The translations under genes were made by a program, and so were the position numbers. From Gigantopelta aegis (taxonomy: Eukaryota; Mollusca; Gastropoda; Neomphalida; Peltospiridae): a DNA stretch of 64,000 bases. The notes under the pieces are model-generated. The model was not told where the DNA came from and did not search any database. It was given only the letters and a program-made list of their open reading frames with translations. Shown here in pieces: positions 43,926 to 55,000 of this stretch (positions are counted from its first letter, which is position 1; every line of letters begins with the position of its first letter). The DNA is taken from the NCBI RefSeq assembly GCF_016097555.1, contig NC_054712.1, positions 42,325,999 to 42,389,998 on the forward strand, read 5' to 3'.

Positions 43926-44252
43926 TTTCCCTAGCTTGTTTTAGCATGGTGCAGCACTATGCCTCAATAGTCTAGCACCACCTTGCCTTAATCAGCACCA
44001 TGCTGCCCTGAGATTAAACAAGCTTTTTTCAGTAATTAATTCTAAAATTGCCTTTATAAAACACAAAAAGAGGTATTATTAATAAAATATGCATTTTATA
44101 TCTTTTGTCATTCATTTATTAAAGCAAGCACATAAATTACATTAATGTTTATTTCGATTAATTTTTGTGTATTTTTAATGAAAAACAAGTGCCCTGAAAA
44201 TGCCCCAAAAGTGTTTGGTCTACCATGCCTTGCCTAATTTCTAGGGAAATCA
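43926..44252 (+). mobile_element. Short TIR element (about 330 bp), copy 1
   Basis: Ends are short inverted repeats (ttttccctagc at the left, ttctagggaaat at the right). The whole unit recurs in reverse orientation at 49735-50075, including the ttagcatggtgc, ctgccctgagattaaacaag and ccccaaaagtgtttgg blocks. Non-coding; probably a MITE of unassigned family. Confidence 0.72.
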
Positions 44253-44587
44253 TCATAGTACCATATAGGACCAGCCATGTGTTTAGAGAAATGACGTCAC
44301 ATATTAGCAAACGCGCGCATCTGGTAGGCACAAGTCGATAATGGCAAGTAGTAACAAAGCGAACTAGCGTGGCGTGAATAGCAAACAATGGCCAAAACGT
44401 GCTTAAATTACCGCTTGTAGCACGGGAACGCTATTCTACATAGCTCCTGTATGGAGGAGATACATGTACTCTTTTGACCCATCAAATTTGACGATTGGCC
44501 AAGGTCAAGACTGTAACAAACTTCCTCTTTTTCTTCTTTTTTTCTTCACATTAATAAATAAATAATATATATATATATATATATATA

Positions 44588-45436
44588 CTGTAGATCCTGA
44601 AATTAATGCGATCATAATATTAATGCGAAAACTGTGAGCTCGTATTATTCGCATTAATAATATGACCCATTTATTTCTATGTTTTGTCTGTGTTCCATGT
44701 TATTAAAACAAAACAAACAAAGATTAAAATTCTAACAAATAACACAACTGGAAAACAATTCCTTGTAGGCAAGTCTAACTAATTGTTGACTAGTCCAGCA
44801 AGCTATGTGTCACACTCTTTTAAAACAAAGATTAAAATTCTAATACATTTATAAAACAACTGGAGTACAATTCATTGTAGATGAGACATACTAACTGTAC
44901 AATAATCTAACAAGATGCCAGCCACGCATGATGATTGCAGGGTCTTTGGCTATCCTATCAAAAGCCAACACGATACATCGCATGTGAATGGGTTTTAGCA
45001 CGCTAATCCTGAGGTCGACTGTTTCTTTGATTTCACTGTTAAAGTTCATGAAACTTAGTTGGGTGAATTGTTCTTTTGTTATGACTTTGAAATATGTCTA
45101 CATTCTTAGGAAGATACAGTTGTAATGGTACATATATGCTAATGTATGTAACCATACCTTTTACGTAATTGAATGCTGCAAAATATGCTTGGAGTTGATC
45201 TCACCAAAAACACTAAGGACTAAACAGGTTAACTGATGTGTACACAGATATGTTACTAAGTAAGTTGATCTCATTGAAGACAACTGTAACTTGGATTGAA
45301 CCAAAAAGTACACGGATGTGTATTGCTAGGAAAGTAATATTTCAAAAGGAGGCCACTCATTAATTTCATGTCTCATTTTAGTCTGCCCACCGTCACTCGC
45401 ATTAATTTAGGGACGCATTAATTTTGAGATCTACAG
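44588..45436 (+). mobile_element. TIR element with TA flanks (about 850 bp), copy 1
   Basis: Begins CTGTAGATCCTGAAATTAAT and ends AATTTTGAGATCTACAG, with TA on both sides, so a Tc1/mariner-type non-autonomous element is likely. Inner TIR parts repeat attaatgcg and its complement. A second copy in reverse orientation lies at 58412-59617 and carries two nested SINEs. No transposase is seen. Confidence 0.78.
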
Positions 45437-45439
45437 TAT

Positions 45440-46010
45440 ATATATACATTTGTTACAAATGAACAACCAGTAGACAAGACTAATAGTTTCTGGCATGAGT
45501 CCTTTTGTAGATGTTTTTTCTGACACGAGTCTCAAGAAAATCAATCTTTGGAGTGAGCTCCATGGATTGATTTTCTTGAGACGAGTGTCAGAAAAACCAT
45601 ATACAAAAGGACGAGTGCCAGAACTATTTTCTAGCACAACCTGTCTCATAAATTTAATTATTAATTTAGTCTAACTATACTGTAAATCTCTTCAATTTTA
45701 TTTTTGTAACGTGATGTCACCTCTAAGCTGACACCCATGTTACGTCACGAGTGTGAAAGCATACAGTGGTATTGAGAAGACCTACTCATATTATGTGACG
45801 TCATATACTACTTTGTTTAAAAAATTACGTAATCAACCGGTAGCAACTGCCGTGTACATCCTAATATTAACCAATGAAAATGGCGGATTAGTGTCTACAC
45901 ACATGTGGTAGACGGTTTTTCTACCACCCCTTTCTAGCACCTTTCTACGACGTCATTGTGCTAGAATGATGTGTTATACTTGTAAGGTTCATTTGTAAGG
46001 CTTTTCATCA
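45440..46010. repeat. Palindromic repeat with strong hairpin
   Basis: A near-perfect inverted repeat of about 62 bases per arm lies at 45487-45625: ctggcatgagtcc, tctgacacgagtctc and gaaaatcaatc, mirrored after an 18-base loop. Further out, tgttacaaatgaac (about 45448) and gttcatttgtaa (about 45988) are also complementary, suggesting a larger non-autonomous TIR element. Confidence 0.6.
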
Positions 46011-46250
46011 ACAATAAAATTTAAACTTTAAGCAAGTAAGTATCTTATTAGAAAACTTTAAAACTATTAATTTTATGAAGTCCTTTTTTATTCCTTAAGT
46101 TACTGACATCGGATACATATATTAACACATTGTATTAAAATGGAGGATACTAAATTAAGTTTCACTACCTGTTCCAAGACCACACATACATTGGTCCCTC
46201 TAGCTACAGCGTCCCTTTTTAAATATTAGTACAGAACTTAGCCTTTTAAA

Positions 46251-46414
<164 letters not shown>

Positions 46415-46439
46415 TTGCTATACAAACTAGTAATAACGA

Positions 46440-47607
46440 CCTTCGAAAACTCGATAACCTGGATCTCTCGACCTAATTCTTTGGTCCCGTCGTAAAGATT
46501 TAATAGAGTATGCACCTCTAAAACTCGACGGGTGTGGATTGATCAAACTGTTGTTGCCGATAGTATTTTAAGACAAATGTATTGTCAATCATGTCAAACA
46601 AGCGAAGCGTGCCTGTCTCAGGTGGTCTTAGCTGTCGAGGATTGGGGTGATTATTATAGAATAATAGATCACCGACTAAGCAGAACGAAATGATCCTATG
46701 TTTGGTAGTCAGTGTTGTCCATGGTGAAGAGCCTCGCTACGTAATACTTAATCACAGACACAGTCTGGTTAACTTCAAAGAGCACTTGTAATAATTGTTA
46801 GCGCTGTTTGTTTTTGCTCTCAAAGGCGTGAATCATGTCAAACTTTAGCTTTTCTATTTATGTATCAGTTAATGTTTATCAATTACCAGTCATTTAGTTA
46901 TGTTAAAAATTGATGTATCACAGATCGAGCAGTCTGGGTAAGGAGGGTGGGTGGCCAGATTGGAGAAAGAAAATAGAGGTGTGAAGCATAAATAATCTTG
47001 TGTAAAACAAATGTACTTATAGTGTTATTCGGCATTTATTTGGTAGTTACGTTCCGCCACATTGTGATATCTGCAAAATATGTCAACGTTACTTTTTGTT
47101 ATTTATATACAAAAACAATGTATGTATGTATGTATGTATGTAAATGCCTTCATTTTTCATTGTTTTTTTTCTGTCAATAAATAAATGTAGCCTATATGAT
47201 CAAGCATATATTTCAAATTCATCTGGGTGATCCTTTTTGTTTTATTTACTTACTCTTACAATATACACAAAATGAATGTAGGACAGCCGTTGAAGATGCC
47301 AACAGCTGGGGTGGGGTGGGATGAGATGACTGATATATTAATTCGCCTTGTAAATAGAGATGCATAGTTTTTAAGAGTTTAGAGGTAGGCAGCAAAGCGC
47401 ACGCTTCTTACAATATTAAGCGAAATAAACCAGCTGCAATGCAGTTTCAAATTTGAACTCTTATATATTAATTTCGAAAACTTGAACTCCCTGAAACTCA
47501 AACTATTTCCTCGTCCCCTTTAAGATCGAGTTATTTAAGTTTGACTGTATATATGTATATATTATATATATATAAAAATTTTCCATTAATATTTTAATCA
47601 CCTAATT
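46440..47607. other. No gene seen
   Basis: Intergenic AT-rich DNA with a short TATG repeat (47118-47142). No repeat family or coding exon recognised. Confidence 0.4.
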
Positions 47608-47925
47608 CCATGTGGGGCAAGACATAGTTTAATACGCAGTCGGTCTAGGATTGATTCCTGTTAGTGGTCCTATGGGGCTATTTCTTGTTCCAGCTAGTGC
47701 TCCACAACTGGTGTAACAAAGGCTATGCTATTTATTATCCTGTCTGTGGTCTGCTGCATATAAAAAAAAAACTTGCTGCTAATCAGAAAGAGTAACCCAT
47801 TGTGTGGCAGCAGCAGGTTTCCTCCTAATATTATCTGTGTGATCCCTAAACATATCCGACTCCATATATTCGTAATTAAAATGACTTGAGTGCATCGTTA
47901 AATAAAAGATTCCTTCCTTTCAAAT
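47608..47925 (+). repeat. SINE family 1, degenerate
   Basis: Head, core and tail order as in family 1 but with many substitutions (gggcaagacatagtttaata start, a poly-A insertion near 47763). It is the oldest-looking copy in the window. Confidence 0.8.
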
Positions 47926-48149
47926 CCCAAACAGTGTCAATTACCTTTGATAAGAGACACAGTTTTAAAGGCTTTCGCTTTCAACCTCATTAATAAACTA
48001 GTTAAAACAACTAATTACTGTAAATTGTAACAGTAAAATGTTTTTATGTTTTAATTTAAGACACAAATTAACACAATGCATACAATGTATATGATGTGAT
48101 ATTTGGTTTATAATGATAAAAAAAGAAAATATAATTTTATTGATTTTGT

Positions 48150-48263
48150 AAATTCTGTTTTTATTACAAAATAGAGATCCTGGTAAAAACGATTAAGTCC
48201 AGGTGTTATCAATGTCATCATCACATATTGAATAGCCCCAATAATGTTGCATAGTTTGGAAAG
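48150..48263 (-). promoter_or_regulatory. 3' UTR with polyadenylation signal
   Basis: Downstream of the TGA of the minus-strand terminal exon, an AATAAA signal (ttttatta on the plus strand, about 48157-48164) lies about 100 bases away. This is the expected layout for a gene end. Confidence 0.6.
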
Positions 48264-48392
48264 TCAGTGAAAACAATCGCCGAATCTGATGCCAGTGTTC
48301 TCTTTAGCATCCCTTAAATCATCCTGAAAGGCCCTCATTTTATCCAACAGCTGCCGGTTCTCTTTTTGTCCATAAACAGGGATCATTGATAT
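48264..48392 (-). CDS. Terminal coding exon of an unidentified minus-strand gene
   Basis: The acceptor is cttgat...ttttttctag in minus-strand sense; the exon starts in phase 0 and encodes 42 residues: ISMIPVYGQKENRQLLDKMR, AFQDDLRDAKENTGIRFGD, CFH, stop. The helix-forming, charged middle and the ending at a codon followed by a polyadenylation signal support a real exon. No matching upstream exon is identified. A possible first exon with ATG at 48911 (ATGTCGAACA then gtaagc) lies downstream of a CACGTG-containing region at 49120-49130, but the phases of the two do not join directly. I do not recognise the protein. Confidence 0.6.
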   Translation of the reverse strand: MSMIPVYGQKENRQLLDKMRAFQDDLRDAKENTGIRFGDCFH

Positions 48393-48399
48393 CTAGAAA

Positions 48400-49734
48400 A
48401 AATATGAAAATTAAGAATTTTCTGTGATATAAATATTAAAGTTTTATATTGTGTACATAGTAGTATTAGTAACTATAGCATGATTTGACTATCACACACA
48501 CACACACACATGCACACACACACACACACACAGAGCTCCCTGTTTAATATTTAATTAAAAATATAAATACTCCAGCCACCTACATATTTTATGGCATGAT
48601 ACAATATAAAATATACTCAGAATTATTTTCACCCACTATAATGGATTTGTCAATACAAACAAAAAGTTACATAAAACACTGTTTGTCGATTGACTGGGTA
48701 CTGTCAACAGGGCCTCTTTGTTTCCATGTCACAGTTTGGTGTTGTGGGTTTTTTTTTTCCATTTTAATTTGATTATCTTTTCAATTTTTCATTTCAATAA
48801 AATACTGACGTGTACTAGTATTACAAATGAATAACATACAACAAACGTTGTATACAATGACGATATCCATTGTGAAATGGGCAAAATTGATTGTTGTCAG
48901 CTTACTGTTCGACATTTCGCTTCCAGTGGTATTTGATAAAACTAATTCCACAATCCTTCCTACAGTGATTTGTGAAACTAACAACAACGTATGAAATTAC
49001 CATGAAAAAATACCATTTATCAAAACTAGTCTATACTGATTTAATTGACGAAAAAACATTTGATTGTTCATTACTACTAATGTCAACAGCGGTTTCTTGC
49101 CTACCAGTGCTCACGCGGTACCACGTGATCAAAACGTGATGTCACTGTGGCTTTTCCTATTAAAGTCACCAACCCTAGTTTCCGAAGTATGTACATTTTA
49201 TGTCCCACAGATCAATTTTCAGCCAAATTTACAAGCACCAAGACATCCCACCGCTTACAAAAACAACAGCATTGATAGTGTTTATCATTACAATTATACC
49301 TATCTTGGGTACCAAATAATATTTACACCACCTTTATGAAAACCAACAGCAGAGACAAGGACTGGGATGTGGAGGTGAACAGCAAAAGAAGTTGAAAGAT
49401 AGGAGTTGCCAGATCAGGAAGAAATGAGATGGAATTCAAAGGAGAGAAAGGAAAGGGGGCACTGGGGAAAAAAAACACAAACAAACCCAACAGCAGGTGA
49501 TATCAATTCATCAATGTAATTGATTCATTTAAAAAACCCACCCAAAACAACAACAACTCAGAACTGTGTTATCCCATGCATTAAAACAGACCAACGTTAT
49601 ATCCGCAGGCCTTTGGATTTTACATTTCCGGTACTGTGTTGGTAGAATCATGGATCAGAAATTTCGGTTCCCATGATTATTATATCGAGTACGACTATTC
49701 AACAAAAATAATATATATATATATATAATAGTGA
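48400..49734. other. Presumed upstream part of the minus-strand gene; exons not placed
   Basis: Contains a CA microsatellite (48494-48531) and moderately complex, non-repetitive DNA. Around 49100-49150 a CACGTG E-box and a GTGACATCACG-like element lie close together in minus-strand sense and could be a promoter. I could not define the exons. Confidence 0.3.
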
Positions 49735-50075
49735 TTTACCTAGAAATTTTGCAAGGCATGATAGACCAAACACTTTGGGGCCATTTTCGGGGCACTTTTT
49801 TTTTCCATTAAAAACACACAAAAATTAATTGAAAAAAACGTTAATGTAATTTATATGCTTGCTTTAATAAGTAAATGGCAAAAGATTATAAAAGGCATAT
49901 TTTATTAATTAATAATACCTAAAAAAAATTGGTGTTTTATAAAGGCAATTTTAGAATTTAATTACTGAAAAAGGCTTGTTTAATCTCAGGGCAGCATCAT
50001 CTTGATTAAGGCAAGATGGTGCTAGACTATAGAGGCATGGTCCTGCGCCATGCTAAAACAAGCTAGGGAAAATAC
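49735..50075 (-). mobile_element. Short TIR element, copy 2
   Basis: Reverse-orientation copy of 43926-44252, with small insertions in A/T runs. It shares the gcaaggcatgatagaccaaa and gctagggaaaa ends. Confidence 0.72.
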
Positions 50076-51000
50076 TATATAATATACCAATTTACGATGG
50101 GTTCCCATGATCACAAGATAGGGAACCGAAAAAGTATTTTCCATGAAATTTGAAATCCTATGACCTGCTCTAGTTCTGCTACATATAATACTTCATACAC
50201 GCCTTTTTTGTACGAGATACTAAGGGGCAAAATAAGGGGTAGGCCTATCCTTAGAGTCAACTAACACAATATTAAAGCTTTCAGTTTTATTATTTTTTTA
50301 ATTTATCTTCTTTTTTTTTTAGCTTTTCTGGTTTACTTGGAAAGATGGGGGTAATTCAGCTGCTCACCTTTAATTTTGTTATTCAACAACGTGCCTAATA
50401 TTTTCAGTCAAACACTGTACTTACAGAATAATGACATAATATATCTTTTGTAATAATTAGTATAATGAAATAAATTAAATAAAAATAATTAAAGAAATAT
50501 AAAAATAATATAATAAAATACTAATTAATATTTTTTTTCTTTTTTCTTTTTTGAAGGCAAACACTAAAATGTTTAACACACAACATCATTAAAACTTTCA
50601 GATTTTTATTATTATTATTTTTTTTTTTTTTTAGCTTTTCTGTTTTACTTGGAAGGGTGCATGGGGTCAGTTAGTCACCCACCTTTAATTTTGTAAAATT
50701 CAGTAACGATGGACTAATTCTTGAAAAAGGAAACCCAGTGAAAAACAAACACCAGAAAAAAGAGGCACTTGAATAAATTTAGTGAGGGGGTGGATCACGG
50801 ATACCTAAATTAGTTTTTGCATATATCCCTTAAATAGTTTCTGCCAATTTTCAGTTCTAAAGAGGCCTGTAACTGTAAGCACAGAGTTGTAAGCAGTGTG
50901 TAGTTTAATGGCAAAACACAAAGAAGAAATTACGAAAGCTGTAATACACACAAATATTCTTCACTACTTAATAACATTACAAACCAGGATTTCTGCCAGC
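50076..51000. other. No gene; internal duplication of a T-rich segment
   Basis: Two related segments (about 50255-50400 and 50560-50710) share a TTTTTAGCTTTTCTG block, then tttacttggaa and cacctttaattttgt. A roughly 300-base direct duplication is therefore likely. No coding segment. Confidence 0.45.
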
Positions 51001-51110
51001 AGGCCCGTAGCATGGTGGACATTATTGGGAGGGTCCAGTTGAACGAGCGCCGAAGGCGCGAGGTATTTGGGGGGGGGGGGGGTCCGGGGGCATGATTCAA
51101 ATGTTATTTG
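51001..51110 (+). repeat. G-rich dispersed repeat patch
   Basis: A gcccgtagcatggtgg start, gcgccgaaggcgcgagg and a poly-G run resemble other G-run repeats of the window (11205-11250, 43081-43200). Confidence 0.4.
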
Positions 51111-51592
51111 CCCGCTAATGTAACTCTCGCTATAACTTTTACATTCATTCGAGATGTAAAGGTTATCAAAAAAAAAAAAAAGCTAAAGTTATTTGGGTGG
51201 GGGGCGGGCCCTCCTGCCACCACCCTCCCCCACCCCCTGCTACAGACCTGGCCAGAGGGTACGAAGGGTAAAATTATGTACCCTAAAATCTTGCAATTAG
51301 GTAACTATGTACTTAGGTGATCTTAGTGCTAAGATCGCTTCGTGGAACGGGGCCCTGAACCATATGTACATGTATGTATGTGTATGTCCAATCCCATATT
51401 GGGTAATTAAAATGTGTTGAGAAATAGTTGCCGCTGAGTACATAGAGCATCATTATAACATTTCTATTACATTCACTAGAACTTAATGTTATCCCGTCAG
51501 TCTAAAACTAATTGGTATTGGAGGGGAAGTATCATTTCTAGTTTATGTGATGGCATTTGTGTCCTTGAAACAAAATCTGCACTCACATACTG

Positions 51593-51711
<119 letters not shown>

Positions 51712-51902
51712 GGCATTGGAAGATTATAATAACTGGAGTGAGCCAATGAATTATCTTCAGATTTGGGGGAGGGGGGGGGAGTTCTTTTTAGCCCCCCCCA
51801 ACCCCACTGCTTCCGATGCCTGTTCTACAGTATTATGATTCATTATGAACAGTTGAAGTTTAAAAGTGATAATAAGTTGTGATAATTTCTACATAGTGAA
51901 CC

Positions 51903-52014
51903 ATGTCTGCATTGATGGCCGCTGGTGTGGGGATCGTGCGAGCTCCTAAAGTAACAGGCTTGAAGAAACCACGACCGCTCCGAAGACAGACATCGTCCCC
52001 TGAACGACAGACAG
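51903..52014 (+). CDS. Serine-rich gene exon 1
   Basis: Encodes MSALMAAGVGIVRAPKVTGL followed by a basic KKPRPLRRQTSSPERQ stretch, a possible phosphorylation and 14-3-3-type region. The donor is ACAG followed by gtgatt, phase 1. The start context is gaaccATGt. The 5' UTR lies upstream, near the TA tract. Confidence 0.72.
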
Positions 52015-55000
52015 GTGATTGTATTTCACAGTGTGATAAATTGCACGTGTAGCTTTAGTGTGTGGGTAAATTCACAGTACTGTAAGGCCCAGAACACATC
52101 AGATCTGGCGAGTATGGTACCAGTCGAAAAAATTAAACACTGAATTGAATAGGACTAATTATGCTGTGTCTGTGCTGGCATGAACTACAGATCTGGCAGC
52201 AGACGACATAGAACATACGCTATATTTTCACACTGGCAGCTGCAGGGCACAATATTTCACGAGAACCGTTGTTTTGTTCGCATGTCGGTTATGCAACTTT
52301 ATAATCATGAGAACGCCAATCGGTTATGTGCTGCATAATTACATTCTAAAATTAAAAGTACCATATATCAGTAATGAAAGTGAAAATCAGCTTGTTTTTA
52401 AGTTTGAGCTGCAGCCTGTGCAAGCTGTATTAAAAAAAAAAATTCTTGATAAACAACTGGAAAGATGTATATTACTCAAAGTAGGATTCTCGTAATTATT
52501 GTTGGTGTTTATAGAACAAAATATATCTCAAGATATGAATGCAATATTGAAAAAACGTAACAGTTACAGACCCAGACGTCAGAATATACCAGACGTGGTG
52601 TGTCTTTGCCACACTCGCCAGACCCAACTTCGGTGTGTTTTGGACCTAACTCTCTTGCCCTTTATCATGTGACATAATCCCCCTTTACCTTGATTCCAAA
52701 AGAGTTTCTAATGGATTCTCAGCTTGTGATGATCATATGGCATTGAGCAGAAAACTTTCCCCAACTAAAACTACTTGCAGCACTTGCACATTTTGGTAGT
52801 GTTAATTTCATTGGACAGTGTGGTTTTGGCATCTAGGCCACAGTCTTTGACAAGAACAAAATCAAGGTGAACTGAAGGTCGCCCCAGAAATGGTGCTAGG
52901 CGGGCAGTCTCGTTAAGTTTGAAATGACGTTTAGTAAAAAGTTTATTACAAGGTGATTTGCCACACCTAAAACTTTTCAGGTGAGGTGTAGGGGAGTGGG
53001 AGAGATTACTCGCCTTTCCTGGCGAAGACTGAGATCAGCATTGTGGACATCTTTAACTTTTAGACTACTGGATTAATTTTTGACAAAAACCACGTTGAGT
53101 GGGTACAAGTTTATAATTTTTACTCGCATATATTCACTTAAATGTTTTATAAATACATAAATTCATATTTGAATCGGTAAGTATTAGTTTCGTGGGTTTT
53201 TCTAATTTTTATGATATTTTAGATCAGTTAATATTGATTAAAATTAAGTAAACAATCTTAGAAGTTGTGTTTACTTACGGGCATATGTGGCCATCTGTCC
53301 AGTATTTATGTCCATTATTCCCATTAACAATGTCATTCTCACTAGAATTAAAAAAAATCCCCTACAATTCATATCCCAATATATGGTGATGTTGGGCGAG
53401 ATACTTTGCCTGCAGTAGTCAGAAGGTTAAATTGATCTCTCTTGTACATTTATCATGCATACAAAACATTAGATAAAACTGTTCACTACTTATCGGAAAC
53501 AACTGCCTATTTTCAAAGATAATGACAACCTGTGGACCACACAGTTTAAATATTTTTATTTATTTCTTTCAGACATGAAACCCCCGCTACCAAAGCGTTC
53601 TACCAGTATGTTTGAATCACAGGAGGATCGGTTTCGGAATCTCATCATAACAACCGACTCTACTTGTAGCGTTGATAACGAGAGGTATTCACAGGTGAGG
53701 AAACAGATATTTTCATTTGTAACTAGCAGAAAGGCTATCTTATACCGAGAAACATCCCCTTGTGCAATATTTGATAATACAAAATTATTTTGTACTGATA
53801 GGATATGATATTGGGGGTCAAAATTGGTTGAAATACCTGCCAGTCATTTGGTCCAGCAAGCCACAGTGCTCGCTTGATGTATGATTGGTCTGTGATCGAT
53901 CCATTGGACTATTTCTTGTTCCAGCCAGTGCACCATGACTGGTATAACAAAGGCCGTAGTATGTGCTATCCTATCTGTGGGATGGTGCATATAAAAGATC
54001 CCTTGCTGGTAATCGAAAAAGAGTAGCCCATGAAGTGGCGACAGCGAGTTTCCTCTCTCAATATCTGTGTGGTCCTTAACCACATGTCCGATGCCATATA
54101 ACCGTAAATAAAATGTGTTGAGTGCGTCATTAAATACATGTCCCTCCTTTATTCTGCCTCGGTAGTTTTGGACTGAATTTGCCATTATTCTTTGAGCTTC
54201 TTAGACCCTGCAATGTACATTATATATATCTATAAATTATTATTCCCTACTGGTCCAACTGGAGGGGACTATAGGTTTCGTCTCTGTCTGTTACATATAG
54301 TTTTTCAGATTTTCTTTTCATAATGCCTTAGGATATTGAGCTGATGTTATGGGTATTGCTTTATCAAGTATTGTTACAGCGGGTTTCCTCCCTCAGTATC
54401 TGTGTGGTCCTTAACCATATGTCCGATGTCATATAACCGTGAATAAAATGTGTTGAGTGCATAATTAAATAAAACACTTCCTTCCTTTTAACAGAAACAT
54501 TTGGGTAGACAAATATACTTAAGATAGGTCAGGTCAATATGGATCCCTGAAGTTGTTGTACGTTATTTCAGAACACTCTTGACAGCTTGTGCAGTGACAC
54601 CATGATCGAGTGCAACAACAACATCTTGAAGCAGAGTCTTCACTACCCGAGTGTTGGCAGCCGTCGCTCGTCCATTGACAGCTCCGCATCGGAATCATCG
54701 TCATCAGCGAGTCACCGACCCACCACCGTTGCCAGGCAGGTGAGCGAGTCTGGCAACATGAGGAGTGCAAGCGAAGAACAACCACAGTGTCAGACAGTTG
54801 GGTACAAAGCCACGCCCCACGAACGCGTGATCTTCAGACGGTCGTCTGGTGGTGGTGGTAGTGATGGTAGACATGTTCCACCGTTCAACAGACAGTCCTC
54901 GACATCCAGTTCCTCCAGTGGTGATCAGTCCGACTGCAACGCTAACCGTCTAAACACGGGGAATGTCAACGTGTACATACACAATGTTAAAGTGGAACAA

